Origin: Phaseolus vulgaris
Taxonomy: Eukaryota > Streptophyta > Magnoliopsida > Fabales > Fabaceae
Direction of reading: 5' to 3'
DNA length: 64,000 nt
Assembly: GCF_000499845.2 (NCBI RefSeq)
Contig: NC_023758.2
Coordinates: 20,040,034-20,104,033, forward strand
The notes under the pieces were generated by a model. The model was not told the origin of the DNA, did no database searches, and worked only from the letters and a program-made list of their open reading frames with translations. Positions 1-11,935 of the stretch are shown piece by piece; within the stretch, counting starts at the first letter, position 1; each line of letters opens with the position of its first letter. Position numbers and translations under genes: made by a program.

Positions 1-791
1 TTCTTCTCAGAATATTTTGCCTGTTTTGGTTCAAGAAGCAACTTGGACTTTTACATATTTGGCCCATTCACAAAGCTAGATGCTTCCTCTGGATAATTTA
101 CTCTAAAAACACAAAATTAACAATAATAATAGTTAAGGCCCAAATAAACCTAATTATAAGAATATTAATTAAAACAATGGATTTATTTATTATTATAGTC
201 CAATAATCTATGAATAAGGCTAGTGAGTGTGAATAAATATATGCTCATCAATATCTCTTGTTAAATGTTCAATTACATCTACATTGAATCCTATCTGCTC
301 ATTCTTAATAATTCAAAATTTGTTTTACTGCTGCAGAAAAACAACCAATTGTTTCCTCTCTGACAGCACTGTGAAAGAATGAATTTAATTCTTTTTTGAA
401 TTCTTTCTGTTGCAGATCTCAACTTTGAAAGAATCATGAGTCAATAAAGCTGTGTTGAAAGCCTGATCTGGTTCTAGAGGAAGTTACAACATGTCATAAA
501 GGAATATATTCCAAAATCTTGAAAATTTAAGAGCCTTTATGACTAGTCAAAAATCACATGTGATGACCATGTGATTTTCTGCTTTTTCTGAGGTTTTCTG
601 TGCAGGTCTTGGTCAAGTCTTTTCTATTTAAAGACTGAAACTCACTCACATCAATTGAATGCAGTATGGTTCAATTTTTCTTTAAATTCCGGTGCAACTA
701 TTCTCTGTCACAAGAACAATCAATTGAGCCATCTCTTGCAACATCTCTTGCTCTCTTTGTGTGAGTCTTCTTTGCCTCTTTTTCTGCTATC
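1..791 (+). other. Retroelement flank upstream of the accessory ORF
   Basis: No coding region is supported here. The segment runs without a visible boundary into the copia-type accessory ORF that follows, and near 345 it holds one copy of the AACAACCAATTGTTT motif that recurs in the downstream LTR, so it is probably the spacer between pol and the accessory ORF, or an older leader. A TATA-like TCTATTTAAAG lies at about 623-633. The rest of the element (pol, 5' LTR) would lie left of the window or is deleted. Confidence 0.4.
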
Positions 792-1994
792 ATGGAATCC
801 ACTCTTCCTACATCAAAGAGGATCAAAACAAGAGTTGTGAGGTCTGGAGGGAGACTAGAGGGCTGGTTTTCAGGAGACAATGAGCTCATTGAAAGGTATC
901 GCTTTGAAACTAGCACAAAGGTGATCAACAACCCCAAAGTTGTTTCCTTTGATTGGCTAAAAAGCCAAAAGGTAGACAATGTGAGGAAGCTTCTCAAGGA
1001 CCAGCTGTTGGGAAGGTTCTTGGAGATGAAGGGAAACATATACCTGATTTGATTGATTCGGGTATTCTACATCAATCTCAAGTTTGAAGGAAACAATCTT
1101 GTTTCTCATGTGAAGGGTGTTGACATGGAGATCACTCATGATGTGTGAACTGCTGTAGCTGGCCTGAAATATGCTGGTCTAAGGATCAACAAGGGAAATC
1201 CTGGTGTAGTGGAGAATTTTAACAAAGTCCAATACTACAAGATTTGCTTGAAGAATCAACAAGCCCAAGTGAGAACTTGTTCGGTTGGAGGCTTGAAGCT
1301 AGATGAAAGGGTGCTTGCTCTTATTGTAACTTAGATTCTTACTCCAAGGGGGAGCAACCATTCTATCTTAACAGAAGAAGACCTTGTATACATCTACTGC
1401 AACATGAAGAATATCAAGATCAACTGGATCCATATCATTAAAGAACACATGCAAAAATCCATGAGGTTAAGTGATTACCACTATCCCTATGTTGTTTTAA
1501 TCTCTAAATTCTTGCTCTATTTTAAAGTGAATCTTGAAGATGAGACCTCTGAGTTGGTTAAGTCAACACAAGAAATGAACAATGGCTCTCTAAGCAAGAT
1601 GAGAATCACCAAAACAAATGGAAAATGGGTGAGCAAAGATGGTGATCATGGTGCTTCATCAAGTGCTGCAGCTGCTGATTTTGATGAAGAAGATCAAGCT
1701 GCTGACATGGATATTCACCATGAAGAACAACCTGCAACCAATTATGGTGATGGAACCAGTGCAGGAGATCAAGGAGATGAGATATCATCCATGTCTTCTT
1801 TTGAAAGATACATGGTGAATAGACTTGATGACTTTGCTGAGAATCCAAGAAATCTCCATGATTTGTGTGTGAGCAACTTCCAGAGTATAGACAACAGATT
1901 CAACAACATGGATACACGGTTTATGACCTTGGATGAACAGGTTGAAACTGTTCAGAATCAGATCTTTGAACTCCTGTATTGCAAGGATTATTAA
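792..1994 (+). pseudogene. Decayed accessory ORF of a Sirevirus-like copia element (putative plant transposon protein family)
   Basis: Two ORF blocks (792-1052 and 1404-1994) join through a stretch of the same style broken by in-frame stops near 1050, 1146 and 1332. The N-terminus is basic (SKRIKTR). The middle has hydrophobic alpha-type sequence (HYPYVVLISKFLLYFKV near 1480-1530). The C-terminus is acidic and alanine-rich (near 1660-1720), then a coiled-coil-like tail with repeated NNMDTRF/DNRF spacing (1880-1970). This layout fits the 'putative plant transposon protein' ORFs between pol and the 3' LTR of legume copia elements, some of which are annotated as envelope-like; function is unproven. 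Its position just before a polypurine tract and LTR supports this. It is not translatable as one protein. Confidence 0.6.
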
Positions 1995-2130
1995 AGGAAA
2001 AACAACCGGTTGAAGGCTCGAAACAACCGACTGTTTTTGCCCTATATCAGTTTAAGTGCTTTTGTTTTTTCAATTCTGTATAATCTGGAACAATTGTGTT
2101 TTATCTCTTCTTATTGTCTATTTGTGAAGA

Positions 2131-2145
2131 CAAATAGGGAGAGAT
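2131..2145 (+). other. Polypurine tract of the copia element
   Basis: CAAATAGGGAGAGATT is a purine-rich run directly before the first TG of the presumed 3' LTR, the position where plus-strand DNA synthesis is primed. It resembles the AGGGGGAGA tract usual in Sirevirus-type elements, with one G replaced by A. Confidence 0.55.
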
Positions 2146-2149
2146 TTTA

Positions 2150-3526
2150 TGTTGTGTTGTCTTTTATTGTCTTTTATTTTCTGCAAACTGTATGTTGTGT
2201 TTAAGTGTGTAAGTGAGCTTTATTTCTGCTGATTTTTCTGCTGATAGACTGGTTTTTAATACTGCTGATATGTTGTTTTCTATCAGAGATATTGTGCTTT
2301 GCTTAAGCATTGTTTTGCAGGAACTGCTTCAGATTCAATCAAATCCAACACAAGCAACCATGATTTGTCTTCATTAAATAAGGGGAAATTGTTGAATCAA
2401 GTGTGTTCAAGCTTTGAAGAATCCAAATCCTTTGAGTTTGATGGAAGGCTGTATGTGCTTGTTGTTGCTGAGGTGTTTTAGAATAGGATATGGAGTAGAT
2501 TATCTGTGTAAATCCACTCTTGATTGAATCCAAAGCTTAAGTATTCTTAAACCTTTTGAATTGAAAGTGTTTTTTAAACTAAGTGAAAAACAACCTGTTG
2601 TTTTGTCAAAACAACCGATTGTTTTATACTTAGGTGTTTTGAAAAAGGTTGAAAACTGTTTTTGGTGGTTGACTTGTTGTCAAACCAAAACAACCGATTG
2701 ATTCGAACATTCAATCGATTGTTTGTTTTCAAATCATAACATAAAACTGTTTTGAGTGTTGACTGAGCTTTAAATGATTTTATAATTGAATGCTCTCCTG
2801 TTTTAAATGCTTTGACTAGTCTTTGAAAGCTATAAAGAGTTTGTTCAACCTTTGTAACAAACAAGAACTAAGATTTAATCATAGAAAAACATATTTGAGT
2901 TTTTCAGTGATTTTGCTTTCAAGAGTTGAAGATTGCTTTGAGATTGTTTTGATCAAGAGAGAGTGAAATAGGATTTTCATTTGTATTGATTTCAGATCAT
3001 TCTGTAACAAGTGTAATCCTTATGTACCTTGTGTAAACTCTGGTATGTTAGGCCGAGAAGTGTTGTGTGCTCTTGAGGTTGTCAAGATCAACATTCTTGG
3101 TGGTGTTTGTGTTGAGCCAAAGAAGTGTGTGTATTGAGGGTATCAAGGTCACTTCTTTGGTGGTGTGTGTAGGTAATCTAAGTTTGGTTACTTAGTGGAT
3201 TCTCCAGTGGTTTCTGGGAAGACTGGATGTAGCTCTTGGTTTAAGAGTGAACCAGTATAAATTGTGTGTGCAATCTCTCTCTCCCTTAAACTCTTTGATT
3301 TCAGTTTTGTATATTTTAACTGGTATAAACAACCGATTGTTTTTCTGCGAAACAACCGATTGTTTTTCTGGTGTTGTGCTAAATTGCTTTGTGTTTTTGG
3401 CAAACTGAGTTCTGAATCAAGTTTTCTCAAAGGAATTTCATTCTAGACTAAAATGTTTGCGAAAACCCTCTTTAAACCATTCAACCCCCCCCCCCCCCAT
3501 CTAGTTTAAAGCCATACAATCTAACA
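2150..3526 (+). repeat. 3' LTR of a Sirevirus-like copia element
   Basis: The block begins TGTTGTG after the polypurine tract and ends at or near CTAACA after a run of about 14 C's (3486-3500), so it has TG...CA ends and is about 1.38 kb. The C-rich motif shortly before the LTR end matches the same place in the other copia LTR of this window, read on the minus strand at 20141-21592. It carries at least six copies of CAATCGGTTGTTT-type motifs. The left LTR is not in the window, so the exact ends cannot be checked by alignment. Confidence 0.6.
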
Positions 3527-3539
3527 ACAAGGCTCTACT

Positions 3540-3926
3540 ATGGACGACATTGATGAACATTTTGCATTGTTGAATACTAATCTTCAACAATGTGTTTCAT
3601 TAATGAAGGATGAAAATGAAAATGCCTCTCAGTTGGTGAATATTGCTTGTGCACAGGCAACGACAGCTCAAGATATAGTTGCCGAAATTAGACGAAGAAA
3701 CGACTTATATGCTGAGCATGTACACCACCATTGACGTCATGCCTCATACCAATACTCAGAGTCTGATATTTGGGCAATGCTGGTGGAGCTTAACATCCCG
3801 GACGAACAAGTCATGGATCAGTGCTACGAGTTCTTATGTGAGCATCCAGGAAGAGTTAAGCAACTATTTGGGATGTCATATGAGCGTCGCATGACCAAAT
3901 TGTTTGCATTCATTACTAGGCGTTGA
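3540..3926 (+). pseudogene. C-terminal fragment of a PIF/Harbinger MYB-like ORF
   Basis: The frame opens with MDDIDEHFALLNTNLQQ and, apart from one in-frame TGA near 3732, continues to a stop at 3926 (ending FAFITRR). It is a close copy of the C-terminal half of the minus-strand ORF at 45073-45459, including the AEIRRRNDLYAEHVHHH segment and the RVKQLxGMxYERRMTKLFAF tail. In plant PIF/Harbinger elements this kind of tail follows an N-terminal MYB/SANT-like domain; that domain is missing because the fragment begins abruptly after the copia LTR. The protein helps the transposase bind DNA in known systems; this copy is a fragment. Confidence 0.7.
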
Positions 3927-4236
3927 TTTCCTATTTCATGCGTGAACGGTTCCTCCATATCTTCTACTTCAGTTTATGATGTCTTAATTTGATTTTACTT
4001 GGTCTGTAATTTGTTTCTGTATGTTTCTTGTTGGACAATTATCACTAGAACTGTTATTATTGGCAATTATCACTATAATTGTTATTATTCACTTTTGCAC
4101 TTCTACTATTGTGTTTGATAACTATATTTAATTGGTTTATGATATTGTGATAATTTTCCTTTACTTAAAATTGAGTTTCATATTTGATGTCATGAATATT
4201 TAATTTTTTCTATATATTGAATTATTTGTATTATAG

Positions 4237-4707
4237 ATGGCATCATCATCCCAGGAACGCCACAGAACCCGTTAGGGTAAAGAGCCAACAGAAGGTCATG
4301 TCGTTAATCCTCCACCAGTAACGGGGATTGAAGAAGTACTTGATTATTCAAGATACTTTACTTCAAAACGGCAAATGATAGTCTTTGAAAAAATGTTTCA
4401 TGGAAAACCAGTCATAACTCTCCTTTTTTTTGTTGCACCAGTGTTTGAATTTCAAAAGCTTCTAAACTTCCAACACTTACAAACTTTCCTTGGAATGAAA
4501 CTTCCCTACTATGAGGAATTGGTGTGAGTGTTTTATACAAATCTGAAGATCACACCTCTTGGTGAACTTGCCATTGAGATTTGTGGCAAGCGGATACACA
4601 TCAATGAAATGGATTGGATGAATATTGTTAATCTGAGGTATGGCGGTGTTAAGTTAACACTTGGGACGATCCCTGAGGAATGTAATTTTGATCGAGCCTT
4701 GTTTTAA
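4237..4707 (+). pseudogene. Third ORF of the Harbinger-type element, fragment
   Basis: It begins MASSSQERH and ends ECNFDRALF, with in-frame stops near 4273 and 4525. It is the plus-strand counterpart of the minus-strand ORF beginning at 44756: both share GIEEVLDYSRYF, VFEKMFHG, FLGMKLPYYE and MDWMNIxNLxYxGVKLT. It lies about 310 bp after the MYB-ORF stop, the same order and spacing as in the 45 kb copy. The segment looks like the N-terminal part of the putative plant transposon protein family. Function is unknown; the copy is decayed and lacks its C-terminal half. Confidence 0.65.
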
Positions 4708-4839
4708 GCTGTAATTTTTTCAAATGGTACAATGAAGACGTTGTCGATGACAAAGATGTAATCATTATCACACAACGGAATAAAATATGCCTTCTAGAAA
4801 CACGTTTGAGGATTTCCACAAGAAGGGTTAAAATGTTAT

Positions 4840-5615
4840 TATGTCTTTTCTTTTTCTAATTAACATTATTATGTTTTTAAGTTTTGCATAATTTCAAATT
4901 AACATGTATTTATTTCTCTCTATATCAAATGTAATGACTTTATATATTTTTTTGCAAACTAATTAATGTTCATGACATCTTTTCTTAAATTATATACTTT
5001 TTATAATAACATAACATTTATTAAATAATCATTAATAATAATAAAATTATCTACAAACAAAAATTTAACTAACACAAATTTTTTCAATTAATAAAATTAA
5101 AAATGAAGAAATCATATTTCATTTTTATATTCTATTTTCTAATTCATTTCAATTTTATATTATGTTTTAAGTTATAATTCAAACTTACAATTATTTTAAT
5201 TATCAAAATTATGTAAAAAATTAATAATCTTTTTTTATTATTCTTTTACACATGGACAAAAGTATACTCATATAATGTAATAAAAATTAAATAATATAAT
5301 ACTAATTATTTTAATTAACTTAAATATCCTTTAAACTAATTAATATTTCATTTTTCTATTTATTTATATACTATGGTAAATTTGTAATCTTACAATTTAC
5401 ATTATTCAAAATATATTAAAATACTCTCACAACTATCACATCATTCACATTTTGCAATAAATTTTCTTCACACATCCACTCTAACATCTCCCAATCCAAA
5501 CACCCTCAACTTTCTCCACACTTTCTTCACACTTCCACTTCCCCACACCCTCAACTTTCCACTCACCCACAACCTCTAATCCAACTTCGTCAAAATATTA
5601 AGAGGGTGTTAGTGT
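4840..5615. other. AT-rich spacer with a possible Harbinger terminus
   Basis: There is no coding potential. The segment is very AT-rich up to about 5450, then changes to a pyrimidine-rich block (about 5465-5590) with three CACCCTCAACTTT-like repeats. CCCAATCCAAACACCCTC near 5492-5508 reads GAGGGTGTTTGG on the other strand, a style common at PIF/Harbinger ends, so it may be the 3' terminus of the fragment above. No matching opposite end or three-base target duplication could be confirmed. Confidence 0.3.
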
Positions 5616-5800
5616 AATTTACAGTAATAATAATTAGTTGTAATACTTCTTTGCATTAAATGATCATATCATAATGCTCTTCAAAGTTGAGTATATATTC
5701 AGATTACATTATCTAAAAAAGGTAGATTGTAGCACAAATCCTGCTGTAAATTACAGAGCAAGTTTCCAAAAGCGAGATAAAGAACACAGAGCTTAAAACC

Positions 5801-8409
5801 TCATATTCCATTAAGAGTGACAACAACTCTTCGTGAGGTAGGATGATCTCGATGCTCGCATAGCCATATACCCTAAAACATAAAAGAAGAAATACGTTAT
5901 TAAATTGGATATTACATTAAACCAAACCGTGAGCACCCAGATCCTATAATAAAATATTCTAAACCATCATCAACTATAGATATTAAACACTTCCATATTA
6001 AATAGGATTTATATGTCGAAATATAGTCAAAATTTCCCCCCTTTTTTACCTCTACACTATTATCCTTCCTTTAATTGTGTGAAAAACATCAACCAAAAAC
6101 AACCTATATATATAGACCTCTGTATTACCCAAAAACTAGATTACATTTTGCATCCCAGTAATGGAAGTTGTAAATGTAAAAAAAAATGCAAGGGAAGTTT
6201 GTATAATTTTCTCTATTAAAACTGAGTTTCTCAAATTATAAAAATTAATTTCATTTAGGAAAACCCTAATGCACAATGATAGTATATGAAATTTCTTACT
6301 TCTTAGCAGAAATGTTTATAAACAATTTAAAATAATCAGTTTCCATTATTTATATTGTTCACAATCAAGCCCAAAGAAAATCAGTTTTTCATTTGCTCTC
6401 ACAGGAGATAACCTACTCAGTCAAAATTTGTAATTTTATCTCCTCACGGAATTTTACAAATAAACTCTACGCTTTCATCCATGAACTTAATCTCCAGTTC
6501 GGGCATCGAGTAGGAATAGGCTATTCCAAGTCAAAATGAATTGAGAAACTTTCGCATAGACAATGTGAGGACTATCAATCTCGAAGGAGAATATTATGGA
6601 ATTTCAAAATTGTTAGTCAAATAATAGAAGGGTTTTCCTAATCACAGTTAGTGTATCATGTATCAACCATTATGAAATATATTCCATCAGGGTATGGCCT
6701 CAATAGTGAATTACTGGAGGCAACAGCTTTGAAACACTATCCACAATGAAAGAATTGCTTTAACCCCTTGAATGTGCACATGCATAAGCATATGATAAAC
6801 TTGGATAGCCAATGATTTTTTTAGTCAGGGCATGATGCCTACGAAAATTGGATAGCAATTGGATTGTTCCTCTTGGTTTCAAAAATACTCCAAAAGTGCT
6901 GAAAAAAAATTTGGTTATCCAAGTGTACTTTAACTCAGCACTTTAAAGTTGTACTCCCTCCCTTTCTTCCTCATTCACTCTGTATATAGAACCAATATAA
7001 ACTTGAATGAATGAAGATCATTGCACACATGAATTTTATTACCTGCCACGTCCCCATGTTAAGCTTCCCATTTGTAATTGGTATCCTAAAAATAAAAGAA
7101 ATCAGTAGATGATATTAGCATAGTCATAACTTTTCAGCATGATGAATCAAACTGAAACACTGTAGTATTTCTCACGTGAGTGCACAACCAAGCATCGATG
7201 ATTTAATATGAGCCGGCATGTCATCTGGCCCTGAAAAATTTTCAAATCCAAATTAGATTTCCCGTTGCCACAGAAGCAAAACATAATACATCACTACAAA
7301 AAAACATATCAATATTATAAAAAGAAAAGCAATAGCTCCAAAGGGGCTTATTCGAATCAACTTCTCCATAAGAAAAAATCATATCAGTTTCTCCACAAGT
7401 TAAAGTAAAATTTAGTTTATACACAAATTAAAAAAAAATGAAAATTTAGAGAAATAATATGATAAAGCTTCTATAAATTAGCCTATGCATGAGCTAATTT
7501 TAATTTATGGAAATGCTCATTCATTTTTTTTCTTATCTCTCTTCTAAAAGTGCTTATGGAGAGAAACATGTCCAACGATAAGTAATAACTGACTTTGCTA
7601 TGAAGTTATTTATGACGAATACAAGTAGGCAAAAAACTTAGCACATAATCTTCAATTAGAATTTCTACATCTAATACGAAAAGCAAGGATCATAATGGTA
7701 TCCAATCAGAGAAGCTTTCTGAAGGATATATAAAGTAGAATAAGGACTAAAAATACTAAAGCTGGATCCATGGACATCAGAGTCGTAGATATTAAAAACA
7801 TTAAGAAAACGATTATATATATATATATAGGTAATTAAAAAAAGAGAGAAAATAATACTAACCCTCAAGAGTATGCTTCCATGGAGCAGATGATCCCTGC
7901 AGCAGACATTAACTAACACATTAAAATTAGATATAAAGAAATTACATGACTAGAAAACATTAATGGACGAGAAAGAAACCTCAGGAACTATCCGATTGAG
8001 GAAGGTTTCGGTATCATCGCGAACATCAGAGTCGTAGTTCTCATTGATGGTGAGAGAAGCACTGGTATGCTGCACTGTCGTTTTGTTTCCCATGACAATT
8101 TCCAAGTTCAGTGAATAGAAAACAAATCATGCAACAGCTACGTGTGTGTGTGAGGATACTCACAGAAGAGATGAGCGAGGCCGCACTTGAATCCGGAGAG
8201 GTCTGGTTCGATTTCTTTCACAATCTGAATGGGAGCGAAATCCAGCAGAAAAGAAAAAATGAAAAGGGTTAGGGTTTTGGGAAAAGGAAAAATGAAGGAA
8301 GAAAAGGAAGAGGAAAAGGGACCTTGGAAGTAACTAGATGGCAGCCCCGCTTGAGAGGGGGCAAGCTAACGGTTTTCTGGGCCCACTTAGGGACGGTAGA
8401 CTCCGCCAT
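5801..8409 (-). CDS. YjbQ/UPF0047 family protein
   Basis: Seven exons on the minus strand join in frame: 8409-8323, 8224-8164, 8074-7980, 7896-7863, 7230-7176, 7085-7043 and 5872-5801, giving 148 residues. All introns are GT-AG; sizes are about 98, 89, 83, 632, 90 and 1170 bp. Family signatures are in order: KRGCHLVT (about 20-27), QHTSASLTINEN (51-62), GPDDMPAHIKSS (93-104), TNGKLNMGTWQGIWLCEHRD (115-134) and a beta-strand C-terminus VVVTLNGI. Length fits bacterial YjbQ (about 140). The conserved His and Glu of these motifs form the presumed active or metal site; bacterial members show weak thiamine-phosphate-synthase activity, and the plant role is not settled. I chose the ATG at 8409 (MAESTVPKWAQ) because homologues usually begin this way. 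An in-frame ATG at 8466 would add 19 residues, possibly a targeting sequence. Confidence 0.9.
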
Positions 8410-9303
8410 CGAATCCTTCTTAACGGTTGGGATTTGCGCCCTTACACCGAACGATGAGGCTTGCATCGTGCTTTTGATGTTTCCCAATTTTAAACCCAAC
8501 GACAAAAGCAAGGGGATTATGCACCACCAGGTTACATCCATTTCTTATTCCACCTCCATAAATTTATTTATTGATACGCAGTTAATAAATATGAAAATTT
8601 AGATTGTAAAAAATACGTAATATATAAAAACTTTTAGACCGTAAAATTTAGAAATTATTTTTACTTTTTTTTAATTGTATAATTTGAATGACTTCCATCA
8701 TCTTAATCTTATTTGTTATCTTCTTTAATAGTATTTGTTATTCAAAAAATTTTAATTATCAATTTTAATTTGAATGTTGTATTTGTCGGAGTCGAACCGA
8801 CTGATGTCATTCAGTATTGGTGATCGGATGAGTTGGTTATATTAATCAATAAATAAAGAGATACAAGACATGTTAAGTAATATCCTATAAATTTAAATAA
8901 ACATTCTATAAATCTGGTAATCATGTAATAAATCAACTATTACTCTTTTATTATAGATACATGTCAGATATAAATTTAAATAAACATTCTATTGTTTGTT
9001 ACACAAGAGTAAGGTACACATTTATCAATATATCATTCACTCTTATATAAAACACTTAACCTTTTGCAGGTTAACTTCCGACCAAGTACTAGAGTAAGAT
9101 GAAGGAGAAGGAGGAGCACGAGAACAAGGAAAAGGAGAAGCAATTGAGAGATAAAAAATAATTGTTCAAGTCGGTAGCAAGTATTATCTGTAGGAACTAA
9201 TTGAAGGAAATAAGAGAAGACAAAAGGTTGTAGCAACTGATTGAACGTAATTGCACAAAATTGCAAAACTGGTCTTATACATTTTGATTTATTCAATCAT
9301 ATA
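8410..9303. other. Upstream region of the YjbQ gene, then unassigned AT-rich DNA
   Basis: The first 100-150 bases should hold the promoter of the minus-strand gene, but no clear TATA box was found. Further right, a 22-base segment (TAAATTTAAATAAACATTCT) occurs at about 8887 and again at about 8970. A stretch around 9040-9110 with TTATATAAAAC, TTTTGCAGG and a purine-rich run resembles a worn LTR end. No ORF here looks real. Confidence 0.4.
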
Positions 9304-9447
9304 TAATAAAATTACAATTACTGGAAGCTATAAAATAGAGATACTAACAGACCTGTAAATTGACCATTAATGCAATATAACGGTAAAATAGTTTAAGGGT
9401 AATAAAATCTGAATTAATAATAATAAAATCTGAATTAATAACCAACA
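9304..9447 (-). repeat. 3' LTR of the short-LTR copia element
   Basis: It matches 11960-12068 almost base for base from GGAATATAACGG-like sequence to AATAACCAACA, but has about 35 extra bases (roughly 9348-9382) absent from the right LTR. Its outer end reads TAATAAAATTAC where the right LTR has TGATAAAATTAC, so the terminal dinucleotide has mutated. Inside it, TCCTCCCTTAT at 9448-9458 is the complement of a polypurine tract (ATAAGGGAGGA). Confidence 0.8.
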
Positions 9448-11935
9448 TCCTCCCTTATGGGGTGTTGAATGGCATCGGCAAGTCTCACAGGTTCTGATTC
9501 TGCAAGAAAAGCAAAGTGAACCAAATATCCATTGTCATCAACTTCATCATCAAGATCTACTTTGCAATTTTGAAGATGTACAGGTTGTCGTTGCTGCCTT
9601 CTTGGTCGCTCCATCATAGTTGCAATTGGAGTTGCAACATCAGGTTGAATTACAACTTCAAGCTGAACTGCAGCTTTAGGTTGAACTGTAGGTGCTTCAA
9701 GAGTGACTTCATCTTCCACATCATCGTTCAAAACGTAAATATATCGTTTTTTCGAATCTATTTCAGTTGCTGCATTTCATTGTCATTCCTCATCTTCGGC
9801 AAATGTAACATCACGACTAATAATCACATTCTTTGTCATTGGATTGTACAGTTTGTATCCTCCATGCTTATATCCAATGAAAATGGTCTTCACTGCCTTA
9901 TCATCCAACTTCGATCTTGCTGCCTTGGGAACATGAGCATAAGTAATTGACCCAAATACCTTTAAGTGATGCACATTGGGTTTGAATCCACTCCATACCT
10001 CAATCGAAGTTGTGTTAGGAACACTCTGAGTGGGTGATCTGTTTATCAAATATACCGCACATGTAACGACTTCAGCCCAAAAATAATTTGGCATACCTTT
10101 CGCTTTAAGCATGCTCCTCGCCATGTCCATGATTGTTTTATTCTTTCTCTCAGCAACTTCGTTGTGTTAAGGTGTGTAAGGGCAAGTTATGTTATGTTGC
10201 AACCCAAGTTCTTCACAGTGCCTCTTGAATTCATTAGACTTGTACTCACCTCTTCCATCACTACGCACCATCTTAATTTTTCTGTCACTCTCTCTTTCAA
10301 CAAATGCTTTTAATATTTTAAAGTAGTGGAATACCTCATCCTTGCTTTTCAATACATAAATCCAGGTTTTCCTTGAAAAATCATCAATAAAGGTTAAAAA
10401 ATACTTATTACCTCCAACTAATGATATGTTCATCGGGCCACAAACATTTGTATGAACAAGCTCCAAAGGAAATTTTGCACGCCAAGGTTCCTTAACAAAT
10501 AGTGTCCTGTGATTCTTTCCAAAAATGCAAGCCTCACACAATTGATCAGGGTGATGAATATGGGGTAAACGATTCACTAAATTTCTTTTGGAAAGATTTT
10601 CCAAACTCTGAAAATTTAAGTGTCCAAAGCGTAAATGCCATAACCACGATTCATTATTCACTATTGCATTCAAGCACTTGAAATCACCCATTTGAATATC
10701 TACCGGAAACATGCGGTTTTTTGATAAAAAGGTTTTAAGAATCAAATTACCTTTTTTATCAAACATTAATAATTTATTTTCAACTATGTGCATCTCATAA
10801 CCCTTCTCAGCCAGTTGTCTCATACTCAACAAATTACTTTTCATATCAGGTACATAGAAAACATCATAGATGTACCTGTGATCACCATTCTTCAATGTGA
10901 TAAGAATTCGCCATTTTCCAGTCACCGGAACGAACCTGCCATCACCGAATTTCACTTTTGTGCGAAATGAGTCATCCAAATCTGCAAACAACTCCTTCTG
11001 ACCACACATATGATTTGTGCAACCTGTATCCAAATACCAAGTCTGATTGTTTGGGGTTTCATTTGATGTGGCTGCCATTAGTACTGTATGATCCTCTTCA
11101 TCTTGTATGTGATTACTGTCTTCTTGAGCATAATTGGCATCATGATTATCATCTTTTGATCTGCACTCATTTGCATAATGGCCACGTTTATGGCAATTAT
11201 AACACTCAACATTTGATTTATTATAAATGCCTCCTCGTCCTCCGCGACCACGTTCCCCGTGCCAAGAGCGTCCATGATTCTGGCCACCACGACCTTTGCT
11301 GAAATAGCTACCATGTTTATGATAGGAGCTACCAATTGAGGCTTGTGCTTGTAAATCATGTTCAATTGGTTTTTCAATCTTATTGTCATTCATCCGCTGC
11401 TCATGCGCTCGTAGAGAACCAGACAATAACCTTACTGTCATTTTTTAAATGTCATTGGCCTCTTCAATTGTGGCAACAACATGTTCAAATCTGGGAGTTA
11501 AAGACCTCAAAATCTTTTCCACCTTTGCCTGCTCCGAATGTGTTTCACCATTGGTCTTCATCTGATTTGTCAAGGCAATAACTTTATTTATATAGACATC
11601 AATAGTCTGTGTGGTTTCCATCTGCAGCCGTTCATATTGGCGTCTTAAGGTTTGAAGACGCACCTTCTTGATCTTATCATCACCTTTATAATTGGTTGAC
11701 AAAATTGTCGAAGCCTCATTGGTAGTTGTTGCTCCTTCTATCTGCTCAAAAGTTTTTTCATTCATCCCTTGATGAATGAGATACAAAGCCTTATTATCCT
11801 TCTTCTTTGCGCCTCAGTTGCATTAGCAGCTAATGCAGACACTCTACTTTCAGTGACATCCCATAACTCATGATAATCAAACAAAACTCTCATTTGCACA
11901 CACCACCGATTGTAATTTTTTCCATCAAGGATAAG
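9435..11935 (-). pseudogene. Copia gag-protease-integrase remnant
   Basis: Read right to left. A UBN2-type gag lies at about 11935-11445 (FEQIEGATTTNEAS, LRRQYERLQM, DVYINKV). A zinc knuckle CYNCHKRGHYANEC (CX2CX4HX4C) is near 11205-11165 after a GRGGRGG basic stretch. A protease site WYLDTGCTNHMCG is near 11045-11005. The pre-integrase segment is WLWHLRFGHLNFQSL (about 10660-10600). The integrase core runs from FPLELVHTNVCGPM (about 10470) past SDGRGEYKSNEF and a frame break near 10165 to FGSITYAHVPK and KTIFIGYKHGGYKLYNP (about 9960-9830). After the linker PRRQQRQPVHLQ the sequence jumps to the polypurine tract, so RT and RNase H are deleted. At least two frame breaks (near 11800 and 10165) and a stop near 11443 make it non-functional. 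Confidence 0.85.

Noticed and set aside
655..840. 61-residue ORF starting MNAVWF
   Set aside because: It starts at TTG, overlaps the accessory ORF in another frame and has no family features.
792..1994. Reading the accessory ORF as a true viral envelope gene
   Set aside because: No signal peptide, transmembrane anchor or fusion motif is evident; 'envelope-like' in such elements is a naming tradition, so I used the neutral family name.
3486..3500. Poly-C run as an assembly error or gene signal
   Set aside because: C-rich runs at this position are normal in this LTR style; the other copia LTR has a matching GAGGGGAGGGG stretch. The exact count may still be unreliable.
7812..7830. (AT)n microsatellite in the YjbQ gene region
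   Set aside because: It is short, intronic and common; no reason to give it weight.
9516..9950. Plus-strand ORFs across 9.5-11.6 kb and 18.7-20.1 kb
   Set aside because: They are shadows of the minus-strand copia gag/pol, which has clear zinc-knuckle and protease motifs.
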